Part shown: one piece after another, positions 32,510 to 42,330 of the stretch
Position numbering within the stretch: position 1 is the stretch's first letter
Layout of the letters: every line of letters starts with the position of its first letter
NCBI GenBank assembly: GCA_029204225.1
Contig: CM055097.1
Location: 71,207,952-71,271,951 of the forward strand
Source: Diphasiastrum complanatum
Taxonomy: Eukaryota; Streptophyta; Lycopodiopsida; Lycopodiales; Lycopodiaceae
DNA: 64,000 nt
Direction: 5' to 3'
The notes under the pieces: generated by a model
What the model was told of the DNA's origin: nothing
The model's database searches: none
Seen by the model: only the letters and a program-made list of their open reading frames with translations
Position numbers and translations under genes: made by a program

Positions 32510-35500
32510 TCAAAGGCTTGGTGAGTAGATCGGCAATACAAGAGGATGAGTTGACATGCTCCAATAGATTTCTCCTCCAATAAGCTTTTCTCTCACAAAA
32601 TGGTGTGCCACTTCTATGTGCTTGCTTCTTGCATGAAATATGGGATTATTGGCAAGAGCTTGGGCTGAGATGTTATCACACTTGATCATTGGTAGATCAT
32701 CCTCCTTGATGCACTTTAGTTCCATTAGTAACCTCTTGATCCAAAGCACTTCTTTGGTAGTTGTAGTGAGTGCTTTGTACTCGGCCTCACATGAAGAGAG
32801 AGATATAGTATCTTGCTTTTTGGAAAGCCAAGATATTAGATTGCCTCCAAGAAAGATAGTGTATGCACTAATAGACTTTCGATCCATTTTGTCACTTGCA
32901 AAGTCCGAATCCGAGTAGCCAATAATGGATAGATCTTCACTTTTATAGAGTGGACCATAATCACAAGATGAAGATACATATCTTAAAATCCTCTTGGCCA
33001 TCTTCCAATGATGGATCTTAGGTTCTTGCATAAATTGACTCAATTTGTGCACACAAAAACTAAGATCGGGCCTAGTAATGGTAAGCCAAATCAAGGAGCC
33101 TACAAGACTCCTAAAAAGTGTGATGTCCTCAAAGGATCTTTCATCACCTTTATTAGGATCTTTTACAATTTGCTCCATTGGAGTATCTATGCTCTTAGAA
33201 TTTTCCATATGGAATTTTTTCAACATAGAGTGAGCATATCTAGATTGGCATATAAAGACATGATTTTCATAAAAATCAATTTCTAGGCCTAGGATGTAAT
33301 GTATCTCTCCTAGATCTTGCATTTTAAACTCACATCCAAGTGCTAGCTTGGTTTCATCAACTAGCTTGATACAACTTCCACAAAGAATAATGTCATCAAC
33401 ATAAATTAGAAGAATGACAATATTGCTATCAACAAACTTTAGATACATGGAAGGATCATAGTCACTAAGAGTAAATCCTAGTGAGATAAGGAAAGAGTTA
33501 AGTCTTGAATACCATGATCTTGGTGCTTGCTTGAGTCCATAAAGACTTTTGAAGAGCAAGTACACTTTGGACTCATCCTTGATGAATCCTTGAGGTTGTT
33601 CCATATAGATCTCCTCCTCAAGATAACCACTTAGAAAAGCATTGGATACATCTAATTGGAACACCTTCCACTTGAAAAAACAAGCAAGAGAAATAAGAAT
33701 TCTTCTTGTCACCATCTTTGCAATGGGTGCAAAGGTCTCCTCATAATCAAGACCATGGATTTGAGCAAATCCTTTGGCACATAATCTTGCTTTATGCTTG
33801 TTGATGGTGCCATCATGATTGAACTTGATCTGAAATACCCACTTGCAACCAATCACATGCTTGTTGGAAGGAGGATCCACAAGCTCCCAAGTATTGTTGG
33901 TGATCAATGCATCATACTCTTGATCATACCACTCCTTGGTATTGAGTGCCTCTTGTACATTCTTTGGCTCTTCATGAGAGACATAAAAAACATAATTAGT
34001 GGAATCAAGATCCACTTGTTTGCCTTTGTCAACATATGAGAGCCTCTTAGGCTCGGATCTATCTCTCATGGATCTTCTTGGTGAAAAAATCCGAGGAGAG
34101 TCTTCTTCAAATCTCGACCCCATCACATCATGATTGTCTTCAAAATCAATAATTGATGATGCATTTATAGATTTCTTGATCTCGGCCTCTTCAAATGATG
34201 AGTGTTGATCTTCATGAAAGACAACATCTCTACTTTCAATAACTTGAGAAGTAGAGAGTATAAAGACTCTATAGGCCTTCTTGGTAGATGAGTATCCAAC
34301 CATGATCCCTTTGCATGCACTAGGATCTTCCTTCTTCCTTGTTTCCAAGGGAATATGGACAAAGCATAAGCATCCAAAAACTCTAAGGTGATCAACCTTA
34401 GGCTTCTTCAAAAATAAGATTTCATATGGTGACTTTCCTCCAAGAGCTATATGTGGGAGCCTATTGCAAAGATAATTTGCACAATTAATGGCTTCTCCCC
34501 AAAAATCTTTGGGCAAAGATGCCTCAATTCTCATAGATTTTGCACATTCACATAGAGATCTATTCTTTCTCTCGGCCACTCCATTTTGAGATGGAGAGTA
34601 GGCACAAGAAAACTCTCTTTTAATGCCTTCAAGCTCACAAAAGTCTTGAAATTTATTGGAGATATATTCACCACCTCCATCACTTCTAAGAGCTTTAATC
34701 TTGAATGAGAATTGCTTCTCTACATAAGCTTTGAAAATAAGGAAATGATCAAACACCATAGATTTTGAAGCAAGAAGATATATCCAAGTGAATCTTGTGT
34801 AATCATCAATGAAAGTAACAAAACAAGTGGCTCCTCCCTTGCTTGTAGTTGATGAGAAATGCACATCCGAGTGGATTAACTCCAAAGGATGCTTGCTTTT
34901 GATAGAAGATCTTGTAAATGGCTTTTTGTGAGATTTAGCAATAGCACAAGCCTCACAAGGCTTGATCTTCTTGGAGAATGACTTTGGCAAGCCAATAGCT
35001 TTGGATTCTTTGATCATAGAGAGCATGGATTTGTAGTTGGGATGTCCCAACCTCCTATGCCATAATTCCTCCATAGAGAGCTTGTTCACAAGAGCAACAT
35101 TACAAGGATTCACATACTCATTTGGATCCAGTTTATAGATGCCACCAAATCTAGATCCTAATGCAAGTATCTCATCATTCTTCTTGATAGTACAAGTATC
35201 AACATTGAATTTTACATCAAGGCCATTATCAAGCAATTGGCCAACACTAATAAGATTCTTGGTAAGCTTAGGTACATAAAGAACTCTAGAGAGAGAAAGA
35301 ACTTTAGAGGATGCAAGCTTCAAGGGAATGTTCCCTATGCCTTCAATAGGACATTCAAAATCATTTGCAGTGTATATTGATTTCTTCACTCCATCATAAG
35401 GTGCAATAGAAGAGAAAGAGTCCTTGGAGCTACACATATGTGAAGAGGCTCCACTATCAATATACCATAGGCTGTCCTTCTTGAAAGGAGTAGATGAGAA

Positions 35501-36472
35501 ACTAGAGACCATAAGAGATCCCTCTCCATCACTTGCAATAGTGTCTTCCTTCTCATTGGTAATATTGGCTTGCTTGAGTTGATTCTTCTTTTTGAAGCAA
35601 TTGGTGGCATAATGACCTTTCTTGCCACAGTAAAAGCACTTGATCTTCTTCTTCTTCTTGAGCTTGGATGATGAAGCATTAGAGGAATCATCTTCCTCCT
35701 CATCTTTGTCTTTGGATTTGACTTTGTCCTTGCTTGAGGATTGTTGATGTTGGTTCTTGCTCCTCTCTTTGTGCTTATCCTTGGCAAAAAGAGCTTTGCC
35801 ATCATTATGAGTGAGAGAAATCTTGTCCATCCTCAAGAGCTTATACTCTTGTCTTGATTCTTCTGAAATAAGCACACTTTGGAGAGCCTCCAAACTTGGT
35901 AGCTCCTCCTTAATGGCATAGGATTGGACAAGATTATCAAATTCACTTCTCAAGCCATTGAGAATGACTTGAACTAGCTCATTTTGATTGATGGAATCAC
36001 CAATACAAGCAAGCTCTCTATGAATATCTTTTACTCTCAAAACATAACTAGATGCACTCTCATCACTCTTTTGGCTACTTTGAAAGATTTGATTCCTAAG
36101 AATGAGAAGCCTAGAGGTATTCTTAGCCTCATAGATAGTCTTGAGACAATCCCAAGCTTCTTTGGCTGTTGTACAAGTACCTATCTCCCTCAATATCTCA
36201 TTAGAGACATTCATCTTAATGTAGTGGAGAGCCATCCTAGCTCTCTTTTTGTATTTTTGAACCTCTTGAAGAACTTGTGGTTCTTCTTCAAGGCCAAGAA
36301 CTATGTCCATCACGTCTTGAAGGATCAAGATGGACTCCATCCTCATTTTCCAAATTGAATAATTTGAAGTGGTCAATCTTTCACTTGGTTCCAACAAGGA
36401 TGAACCCATTGAAGACATTTGAAGTGAAGAAAACTCAGATGATGAACAATAAATGTTGTTACACACTTTCAA
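32510..36472 (-). CDS. Element D gag-pol polyprotein, one late frameshift
   Basis: One open frame of 1320 codons. Domains in order: gag with SNYSIWKMRMESIL (~residue 36) and UBN2-type body to ~220; lysine-rich linker; CCHC knuckle CFYCGKKGHYATNC (279-292); protease WYIDSGASSHM with active Asp at 339; pre-integrase LWHRRLGHPN...CEACAIAKSH; integrase core with HSDVHFSST, RSDGGGEYIS and GVAERKNRSL; RT with KVFQLDVSNAFLSGYLEEEI and YVDDIIL; RNase H with GYSDSDFASD, SSCEAEYKAL and HARSKHIEVAHHFVREKL. The likely native start may be an internal Met near residue 19 or 22. A one-base shift at about 32560-32580 replaces the conserved C-terminus: the normal LLEHVNSSSCIADLLTKPL is found in the next frame. 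The element is therefore nearly, but not fully, intact. Confidence 0.95.
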   Translation of the reverse strand: MKVCNNIYCSSSEFSSLQMSSMGSSLLEPSERLTTSNYSIWKMRMESILILQDVMDIVLGLEEEPQVLQEVQKYKKRARMALHYIKMNVSNEILREIGTCTTAKEAWDCLKTIYEAKNTSRLLILRNQIFQSSQKSDESASSYVLRVKDIHRELACIGDSINQNELVQVILNGLRSEFDNLVQSYAIKEELPSLEALQSVLISEESRQEYKLLRMDKISLTHNDGKALFAKDKHKERSKNQHQQSSSKDKVKSKDKDEEEDDSSNASSSKLKKKKKIKCFYCGKKGHYATNCFKKKNQLKQANITNEKEDTIASDGEGSLMVSSFSSTPFKKDSLWYIDSGASSHMCSSKDSFSSIAPYDGVKKSIYTANDFECPIEGIGNIPLKLASSKVLSLSRVLYVPKLTKNLISVGQLLDNGLDVKFNVDTCTIKKNDEILALGSRFGGIYKLDPNEYVNPCNVALVNKLSMEELWHRRLGHPNYKSMLSMIKESKAIGLPKSFSKKIKPCEACAIAKSHKKPFTRSSIKSKHPLELIHSDVHFSSTTSKGGATCFVTFIDDYTRFTWIYLLASKSMVFDHFLIFKAYVEKQFSFKIKALRSDGGGEYISNKFQDFCELEGIKREFSCAYSPSQNGVAERKNRSLCECAKSMRIEASLPKDFWGEAINCANYLCNRLPHIALGGKSPYEILFLKKPKVDHLRVFGCLCFVHIPLETRKKEDPSACKGIMVGYSSTKKAYRVFILSTSQVIESRDVVFHEDQHSSFEEAEIKKSINASSIIDFEDNHDVMGSRFEEDSPRIFSPRRSMRDRSEPKRLSYVDKGKQVDLDSTNYVFYVSHEEPKNVQEALNTKEWYDQEYDALITNNTWELVDPPSNKHVIGCKWVFQIKFNHDGTINKHKARLCAKGFAQIHGLDYEETFAPIAKMVTRRILISLACFFKWKVFQLDVSNAFLSGYLEEEIYMEQPQGFIKDESKVYLLFKSLYGLKQAPRSWYSRLNSFLISLGFTLSDYDPSMYLKFVDSNIVILLIYVDDIILCGSCIKLVDETKLALGCEFKMQDLGEIHYILGLEIDFYENHVFICQSRYAHSMLKKFHMENSKSIDTPMEQIVKDPNKGDERSFEDITLFRSLVGSLIWLTITRPDLSFCVHKLSQFMQEPKIHHWKMAKRILRYVSSSCDYGPLYKSEDLSIIGYSDSDFASDKMDRKSISAYTIFLGGNLISWLSKKQDTISLSSCEAEYKALTTTTKEVLWIKRLLMELKCIKEDDLPMIKCDNISAQALANNPIFHARSKHIEVAHHFVREKLIGGEIYWSMSTHPLVLPIYSPSL

Positions 36473-37161
36473 TAGGATCCAATAATTGAGTACTATCTCC
36501 TCCTATGAAAGATCTTACAACAATTTGTGAATTGATTCTCACTAGCTACACAAATCTCTCTAAAACAAGATCTATTTCACATCAAATGATGGAGTATAGG
36601 CAAAGTTAGGATCCAACACTCTTAGCACGTGTGAAATACACTAAGAAACCAAATTTGACTCAAATACAATGATATTGCATGAAACAAAATGGCTAAGATC
36701 TCAAAACAGTGCCTAGATCACATATAGATGAGATTGGCAAGCATACAACTGTGATTTTGGATCAACCAAGCAATCTCTTGACCAAACCAAATGTGTCCAC
36801 CCAGGTCTAGGTGCCCTACCTAACCCTCTTCAAAAGCTTATAACTTTTGATTGGCTCAACCAAATGGAATGAAACTGGTTGCAACAGAATCTAGCAAAAA
36901 TAGCTTCAAAACAAGCTATCAAGCAAGATAAATGGATCAAACATGAGAGAGAACTTCCAAACTGAAATTGGATGTTCCTCACACGTGTCTGAGCACCTGA
37001 TTCCGTACAGTACTAGGTCAGACCCAATCAATGTCCTTTTGATCTCTTTTGATCCAAGATTGAACAAGATAGCTAGGAAAATGGGCCTTGACAACTTCTA
37101 GCTCAAGATTGATGAAAATTTTTCACTTAGATGGATCAAAATGCATGGTAACCTTAGATAG

Positions 37162-37173
37162 GCTCTGATACCA
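37162..37173 (-). other. Element D primer-binding site (tRNA-iMet)
   Basis: The minus strand reads TGGTATCAGAGC directly next to the LTR start TGTTGATTTTCACACG (37174). Confidence 0.92.
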
Positions 37174-37941
37174 TGTTGATTTTCACACGTGTGGACTGTC
37201 CACTACATGTACTTGTGATCTCCTAAGGTGTGTAGATGCACCAAGATCAAGACTAGATTGAGATTCAAGATTAATCTTGTATCCTATGGCAAAAACACAC
37301 TACTACATGCATTCAATCACTTCCAACTCTCACTCACACGTGTGGGAAGTATTCAAAAAATAATCTAAGTAAAAACAAGCTGCTCTCCTCGGGTAGAGAG
37401 AGAAAATGCATCAAGAGCTCTCGGGTAGAGAGAGAAAGCTAGAAATCCAAAAACTCACAAAATTCATGAAATCACCAAATCAATTGATTTCAAAGTTGTT
37501 TGAGCAGCTGGTTACCAATCTTGAACAAATGTGCTACAAAGATGGATAGTAGGTCCACGAGCTACCACTATGTTTAACTATGATTGGACCACATTTTGTC
37601 ACCTCTTGATCCTATTGGATCATTGATCTATGCACCTCTTAATTCTATTGGACTATATTCAAGCACACCACAATTTCCTATTGGACCTCACAAGGTTCCA
37701 CCTCTATATCCTATTGGACCTCTTGGAATTCATCAAACAAAAACTTTACACTTGTCTACACTCTAATTAGCAAGTGTTTAGCCTCTTACTCTATTTTGGC
37801 TCAATAGTGGCATTACAAGTGGAAATGCATAATTTGCCATCTATGCCAAATTTATTCCTATCAACATCCTACACCTAGATGCTTGATGTAAAAAACATAA
37901 GACCCCTATATCTAACATAGATAATCTTTTTCAATTCTTCA
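37174..37941 (-). repeat. Element D 5' LTR, full length
   Basis: 768 bp from TGTTGATTTT to TTCTTCA on the plus strand. It holds the regular CCAAT array in the U3 half and a duplicated CTCGGGTAGAGAGAGAAA near 37388 and 37419. Confidence 0.93.
37583..37717 (-). promoter_or_regulatory. Five CCAAT boxes at ~33-bp spacing in the U3 of element D
   Basis: ATTGG (CCAAT on the transcribed orientation) occurs at 37583, 37614, 37647, 37680 and 37713, spaced 31, 33, 33 and 33 bp. Four of them share the wider word CTATTGGA. The same array is kept in the left LTR. It lies in the U3 part, where an LTR promoter or enhancer is expected. Confidence 0.65.
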
Positions 37942-38905
37942 TAGTGAATTGGCAGTGTAGTTCGGTGTGTAATTTGGAGGTCCAGGTGGTCTGTACAGAT
38001 GGTACATTGGTCGAGCACACACAGGGCACCATATTTAGTCAGCCCCTTACCACTTTTTCTCATGATTATCGATATCCTCGTCAGACCATTCATCTTCTAC
38101 TTGGATGGTGTCATCCATCGCATCCTTTAGCGTCGTGTAAGAGTTTACGGGTTGCAATTCTCTTCTAATGGCCTTGGGTAACCCGACTAGGAATAATTTA
38201 ATGGCCTCTTTTTGGTGATTTATCTTCAACACCCTCTACCTTGAGATGTTTAAAATGCTCAATGTAGGTGCGTGTGGAATCTCTACTTCTCATTTTGATC
38301 TGAGTCAATTGGATGCTTTGAGTGAGCTTGGAGGGTTTAAACCTTTTGGTGAGAGCTTTTTCTATGGTTTCCCATGACTCGATATCCGTGCTCTGTAGAT
38401 TTAAATACCACTCTTTTGCATTGCCTTGCAGAACTATCGGGAACAGTCTTAACTTTTCAATGTCTGAGTTGCTATCGATTTGCGAAATCCTCTTCTCCAC
38501 TCAGGAAGGCGGTTGATTTACACTTGTTGCCATTGTGATCTAGTAGATATCCTATGCACTTAGGTGATAGGTCATGGATGTTGATATCGACAAATTTGGA
38601 AAACTTATCGTGATGGATCTATGGCTTCCTACTAGGACACTTCTAAGGCATTTCCTACTAAAGGTGCCTAAGGCTATCCAACTAGATTCATTATGATAGG
38701 ATTGTCGGCGATGGATGATGGATATGTACAATTCTAGGTGCAAAGTGTATCTTCAAGAGTTCGGATTTTCTTGAGTGGAACCATATGATGTTGATCTTAG
38801 AGGATTTTACTAAGTTTCAAGTGCTTGATGGGACTTCGTTGTGATCACAAGTGAACCTCTCTAGATAGAATTCGCACACATGCATGGGAACTCGCACAAG
38901 TCTAA
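37942..38905 (-). pseudogene. Ty3/gypsy gag, second arm (G2)
   Basis: The minus strand includes NSDIEKLRLFPIVLQGNAKE, WYLNLQSTDIESWETIEKAL and TKRFKPSKLTQSIQLTQIKM (38460-38300), a clear Retrotrans_gag domain. It continues HLKVEGVEDKSPKRGH, KAIRRELQPVNSYTTLKDAM and the acidic segment (38232-38047). It is an inverted, closely similar copy of 21835-22740; similarity ends abruptly at ~38905. The 3' end is cut by element D. It keeps a gag core segment missing from the first arm but has a frame break near 38200. Confidence 0.87.
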
Positions 38906-39057
38906 ATCTTGCCAAAATAGGCTGTGTGAGTACTAGATAGTTCTATTTTGGAAAAGATCAAAGATTTTGCACTTGAAGGTATTTCTACACTTTTTTTTAC
39001 TCCTCTAGAAGTTTTTGAGCACTCCTATAGTTGAGAAGGGTCTGTGAATTCCAGAGA
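38906..39057. other. Unassigned junction between gag G2 and repeat array
   Basis: Short AT-rich stretch with CTCGCACAAG-like words at 38868 and 38900 that resemble units of the following array. No coding potential. Confidence 0.4.
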
Positions 39058-39170
39058 ATGACTCGCATATTCAAAAAATGACTCGCACAACTCAAAAAAT
39101 ACTCGCACAATTAAAAAAATGACTCGCACAACTCAAAAAATGATTCGCGCACCAAAAAAATGACTCGCAT
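39058..39170 (+). repeat. Six ~20-21-bp direct repeats (ATGACTCGCACAACTCAAAA)
   Basis: Units begin at 39058, 39078, ~39099, 39119, 39140 and 39160. The last units are 21 bp and are in frame with the downstream T gene, so they would encode heptapeptides MTRTTQK, MIRAPKK, MTRITSY. The array may have replaced the true 5' end of T or could be part of its N-terminus. Confidence 0.85.
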
Positions 39171-40562
39171 AACTTCATATCTAGTCACCATAAAAAATCA
39201 CATGCAAGGAGTTCCACTCAATATTCCTGGAATTGGCACTTTCAACATTGAATGGCATTTAGCAGGAGATCTGAAGACATTAAAATGTATGTTCAATGTA
39301 TCTCATGGTGCTAACTCTAAACACCCTTGTTTGTACTGCATGAAAACAACAAAAGACATGACAAGGAGTATAGGAATATCAAGAGATCGAGAAGATCCTA
39401 ATTGGAAACCTATACTATCAATTCCTCTATGAAATGTTCATATCTGTACATTGCATGCGGAGGTGCGTAAAATAGAAAAAATAATATATCTTCACATCTC
39501 GTTTGCATGGAATTCAGAGCCAGAGGCCTCTACGAAGGAAGCTATTTCCAGATTAGAGGATGTGTTGTCCAAAGCAGACTTACATAAAGGCCACGTTAAA
39601 ATAAAAAAAGATGACAAGCTATCAGGTAAAACAGGAAATACTCCATGCAAGCCGAGCATTGGAGGATCTAAAGCTCGAAGATTTTTATCAAATTATTTTG
39701 GCAAACAATCTAAGGTTTAATACACGGTGTGGAAAGAAATTATTGCAGCAACTCAAGATTTTGAAGAAGAAGGTTCTACTCGTATACACAAAGTAGAAGT
39801 TTGAAAAAAGTTAGACAACATGGTGAACTTGAGAAAAGATAAATTTTCAAGTACTGATGTACAAATGATACAGAAAACAACCAATGAATTTGTGGATGCA
39901 GTTCAAAGTGCATGGGGTGTTGATCATATAACACATTATACGGTAAGATTTTGATTTTATACTACGATAGACAAATATGTGCAATTAAAATAGATACTTT
40001 TGGTACTGATTTAGATTATGTTTTTATATGCAGCACATATTACGACATCAATCAACATTCTTTGAAAGAAATAGTAGAAGTCTTAGCATATGGTCATCGC
40101 AAGGAATGGAAAAATCTCATTGGCAAGCAAGAGCGTCATTTCATAAAAGTACACAACATGGTGGGACTAGCACAAAAAACAGCTATATACTGCAACTTTT
40201 CCAATGGTTTTACAGAAGAATCCAAATTCGTCATAATGCAAAATTGACGGATTATAAAGTGGATATAGATATTGAAAAGGTAATATTATGTTCATTTGTA
40301 GTTCATTTCATTTTGATTCATATTTTTTTACTATCATTGTTTGTAATTTGCTGATTCTCGTGTTTTGTGATGACAGATCACTCTTGAGCCGTATACTTTT
40401 GATGATGTATATAGATTTTGGCAAGAGTTGATCAGAACCTATGCCCAGTACGGTGTAAGCGTTGCACTTGCAATTGAGGGCCCTCAAAAGGAAGCTACTC
40501 CTGCCTTAACAGCCTTTCAGGTTGCTCAAGATGCAGATCTTATTTTATATGATAAAAAATGA
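39160..40562 (+). pseudogene. Gene T: candidate DDE transposase with CxxC insertion, 5'-truncated
   Basis: Three exons join in phase: 39160-39942 (261 codons), 40034-40279 (82 codons), 40377-40562 (62 codons with stop), with GT/AG at both introns. Numbering from 39160: IEWHLAGDLKTLKCMF (Asp 37), KHPCLYCM (Cys 57/60), then IPL, stop, NVHICTLHAEVRKIEKII. In exon 2, IWSSQGMEKSHWQARASFHK (Glu at 40109-40111) and QHGGTSTKNSY. The order acidic-CxxC-LH-Glu matches RNase H-fold transposases with a zinc-binding insertion between catalytic strands, as in RAG1/Transib-type and related uncharacterised 'GDLK' families. The second Asp seems replaced by Cys (ICTLH). Three in-frame stops (39430, ~39718, ~39802) but no frameshift. 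Exon 3 (ITLEPYTFDDVYRFWQELIR) is shared with the Ulp1-like gene and probably belonged to that gene originally. Superfamily not assigned. Confidence 0.5.
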
Positions 40563-41032
40563 ATAAAAGTCCTTCCTAATACAGAGAGGAAGGCAATTTT
40601 ATAGCAGATATTCCTCTTGCCTTAAAAGGCATCGAGGCCCTTCCCGAAACAGAGGAGGGTGAGATAATAGGAGCTGTTGCCTTATCAGTTCCTAATACTA
40701 ATATAGAAAATATAGAAAAATTGATTGAAGAGAGATCTATTTGTAAATACAGAAACATAAAAAAAAAAAGATACAATCATTTTACATGTAAACAACCCGT
40801 TTATGGGTTTTTTTTATTGATATCACAATAGATTTTTACAATCAGCTTGTGTCCATAGTCTAATACTGGAATGCAATTTTTCTATAATGATAGAAAGACA
40901 TGATGATTGGCATGTATTTGTTGATAGTGAATCTCAATGTTCTTCCATAAGTTGGATTGTTTTGCCAATATCTTTGCATTTGATCTCGAGCTCATGTCTT
41001 TTACGTACCTGCATAAAACTAATACAAAGTTA
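40237..41032. repeat. Block shared (inverted) with 18080-18875
   Basis: Covers the end of T exon 2 (NAKL...VDIDIEK), intron, exon 3, the 3' sequence and the last exon of the convergent gene 3. Upstream of ~40237 the two arms carry different exons (T here, Ulp1-like in the first arm). Confidence 0.9.
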
Positions 41033-42330
41033 GAATTAGTACCGAGTTTGTATTAGAATGTTTTGATTGAAACTATTCATAAAATATTGAGTGTTTACAG
41101 AAACTTATGAGTTTACAATTGAAAATGAATCTGAAGTTTGAAAGTACATCATCTTGTAGGAGCAATAGTTCCCGCCGAATGTAGTTTAGACTCCAATCTT
41201 CTTCCACCTTGACACATGTCAAAACGACATTATTGTATATAATTTCAATATTTTTTCGTTTTGAATGTCCACTGGCTTCCAAGTCTTGATTGAGTGGCAC
41301 CCATTTACCTTTTTTTTTTTTTTTTCATCTTTGATAATGGAAGCATAAGCTCAACATTTGTTTTTCAATTTGCTAACGGAAGCACTTGGAAGACATTTTA
41401 ACTCTGCATTCTATTTTTCCATCTGATCTTTTGTCCCAGCCTTCATTCATAAGTTCAGATCATAAACTATTTGATAAATTTTTGCATACAAACATCGTTG
41501 GGGTTTTGTGTACATTGACACTTAAAAAGAAATCCACAAATATATTCAAGGAAATAAACCAGTTCAATCTGACTGTTTTTGATCTCGTGCTCATTTTTAA
41601 TGAATTTTTTACATCATTATATATCTTGCAATGAAATGATTCTGAAACTGTAGCATCTGGTGCAATCCATTCATCAGTTTCAAAACTAGGTAATGGAATT
41701 GGTACTATTTGTCCAAAATTTCTTTTTATATCAGGAATGCACATTGATTCATAAAAAAAAATCTCACTATCAGCTAGATCTTTTGCAGTTCTACCTCGAT
41801 ATTGCAGCTGTCCAATATCAGTGTGAATAACATCTAACACACCTGCTAAAGATCTACTCGGCTCCCATTCATTTATGTTGGATTGATATAAATCTACAAG
41901 AGAAAATTGATCAGATTGGCAAGTTAAATATTAGATATTTATGAATGTCAAAAATCAAAGTATCAAAAATGTCAATACTCAGAGTTGCTTTTTTTGTGAT
42001 CATGACGGTGGAATCCTTTCACATTTATCTCTGATTGGACTAGAATTTTAGAAATAGATTTTCCTCTTGATGATGTTCTGAAATCCAGAATTCTGGCCTT
42101 CCAATAAGATCGAAATGATAGTTTTGACCTTTTTCTTTTTTGAAATGCTCCTCTTGATCATGGATGCATCAAAACCCAAGAGTTTTTTGAATATTTTCTT
42201 GGCACCCATAATCCATTATCATCTGTCTCATTGAATAGAAGCATAGAGTCGATTGAGGAGCACGACTTCCTTGATGGCACCATTCGTAATTTGCATGCAA
42301 AAATTTGAGACAATGAACTATGAATATGAA
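40934..42330 (-). pseudogene. Gene 3: multi-exon gene of unknown family, convergent to T
   Basis: I do not recognise the family. Minus-strand exon-like stretches: ~42330-41980 (DDNGLWVPRKYSKNSWVLMH, one stop, SRGAFQKRKRSKLSFRSYWK, then ARILDFRTSSRGKSISKI); ~41893-41628 (LYQSNINEWEPSRSLAGVLD, HTDIGQLQYRGRTAKDLADS, FGQIVPIPLPSFETDEWIAP) flanked by TTGTAG and GAT|GTAAAA; ~41310-41100 (PLNQDLEASGHSKRKNIEII, TCVKVEEDWSLNYIRRELLL, DDVLSNFRFIFN); and 41008-40934 (VRKRHELEIKCKDIGKTIQL...). The third and last stretches together have the look of a beta-grasp (ubiquitin-like) module ending in FRF..N..V.KR.E, which is a weak impression only. The join between them is not resolved. Its 3' end overlaps the 3' region of T head-on. 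Confidence 0.4.

Larger units (their letters stand above)
31966..37941 (-). mobile_element. Element D: young, nearly complete Ty1/copia retrotransposon
   Basis: Full right LTR (37174-37941), tRNA-iMet primer site, a single 1320-codon gag-pol frame, a polypurine tract and a left LTR (31966-32418) that lacks about 280 bp of its U5 side. Across the ~390 bp that align cleanly the two LTRs differ at about six positions. A matching target duplication could not be found because the left end is truncated or rearranged. The right end abuts gypsy gag G2 at GTGAATTGGCAG. Confidence 0.93.

Noticed and set aside
39058-39170. CRISPR-like array of short repeats
   Set aside because: Units are adjacent with no spacers; plant nuclear DNA; simple tandem repeat.
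39160-42330. RAG1/RAG2-type transposon
   Set aside because: Only the order of catalytic landmarks and the convergent layout are similar; no RAG-specific motifs, no kelch protein and no terminal inverted repeats were identified.
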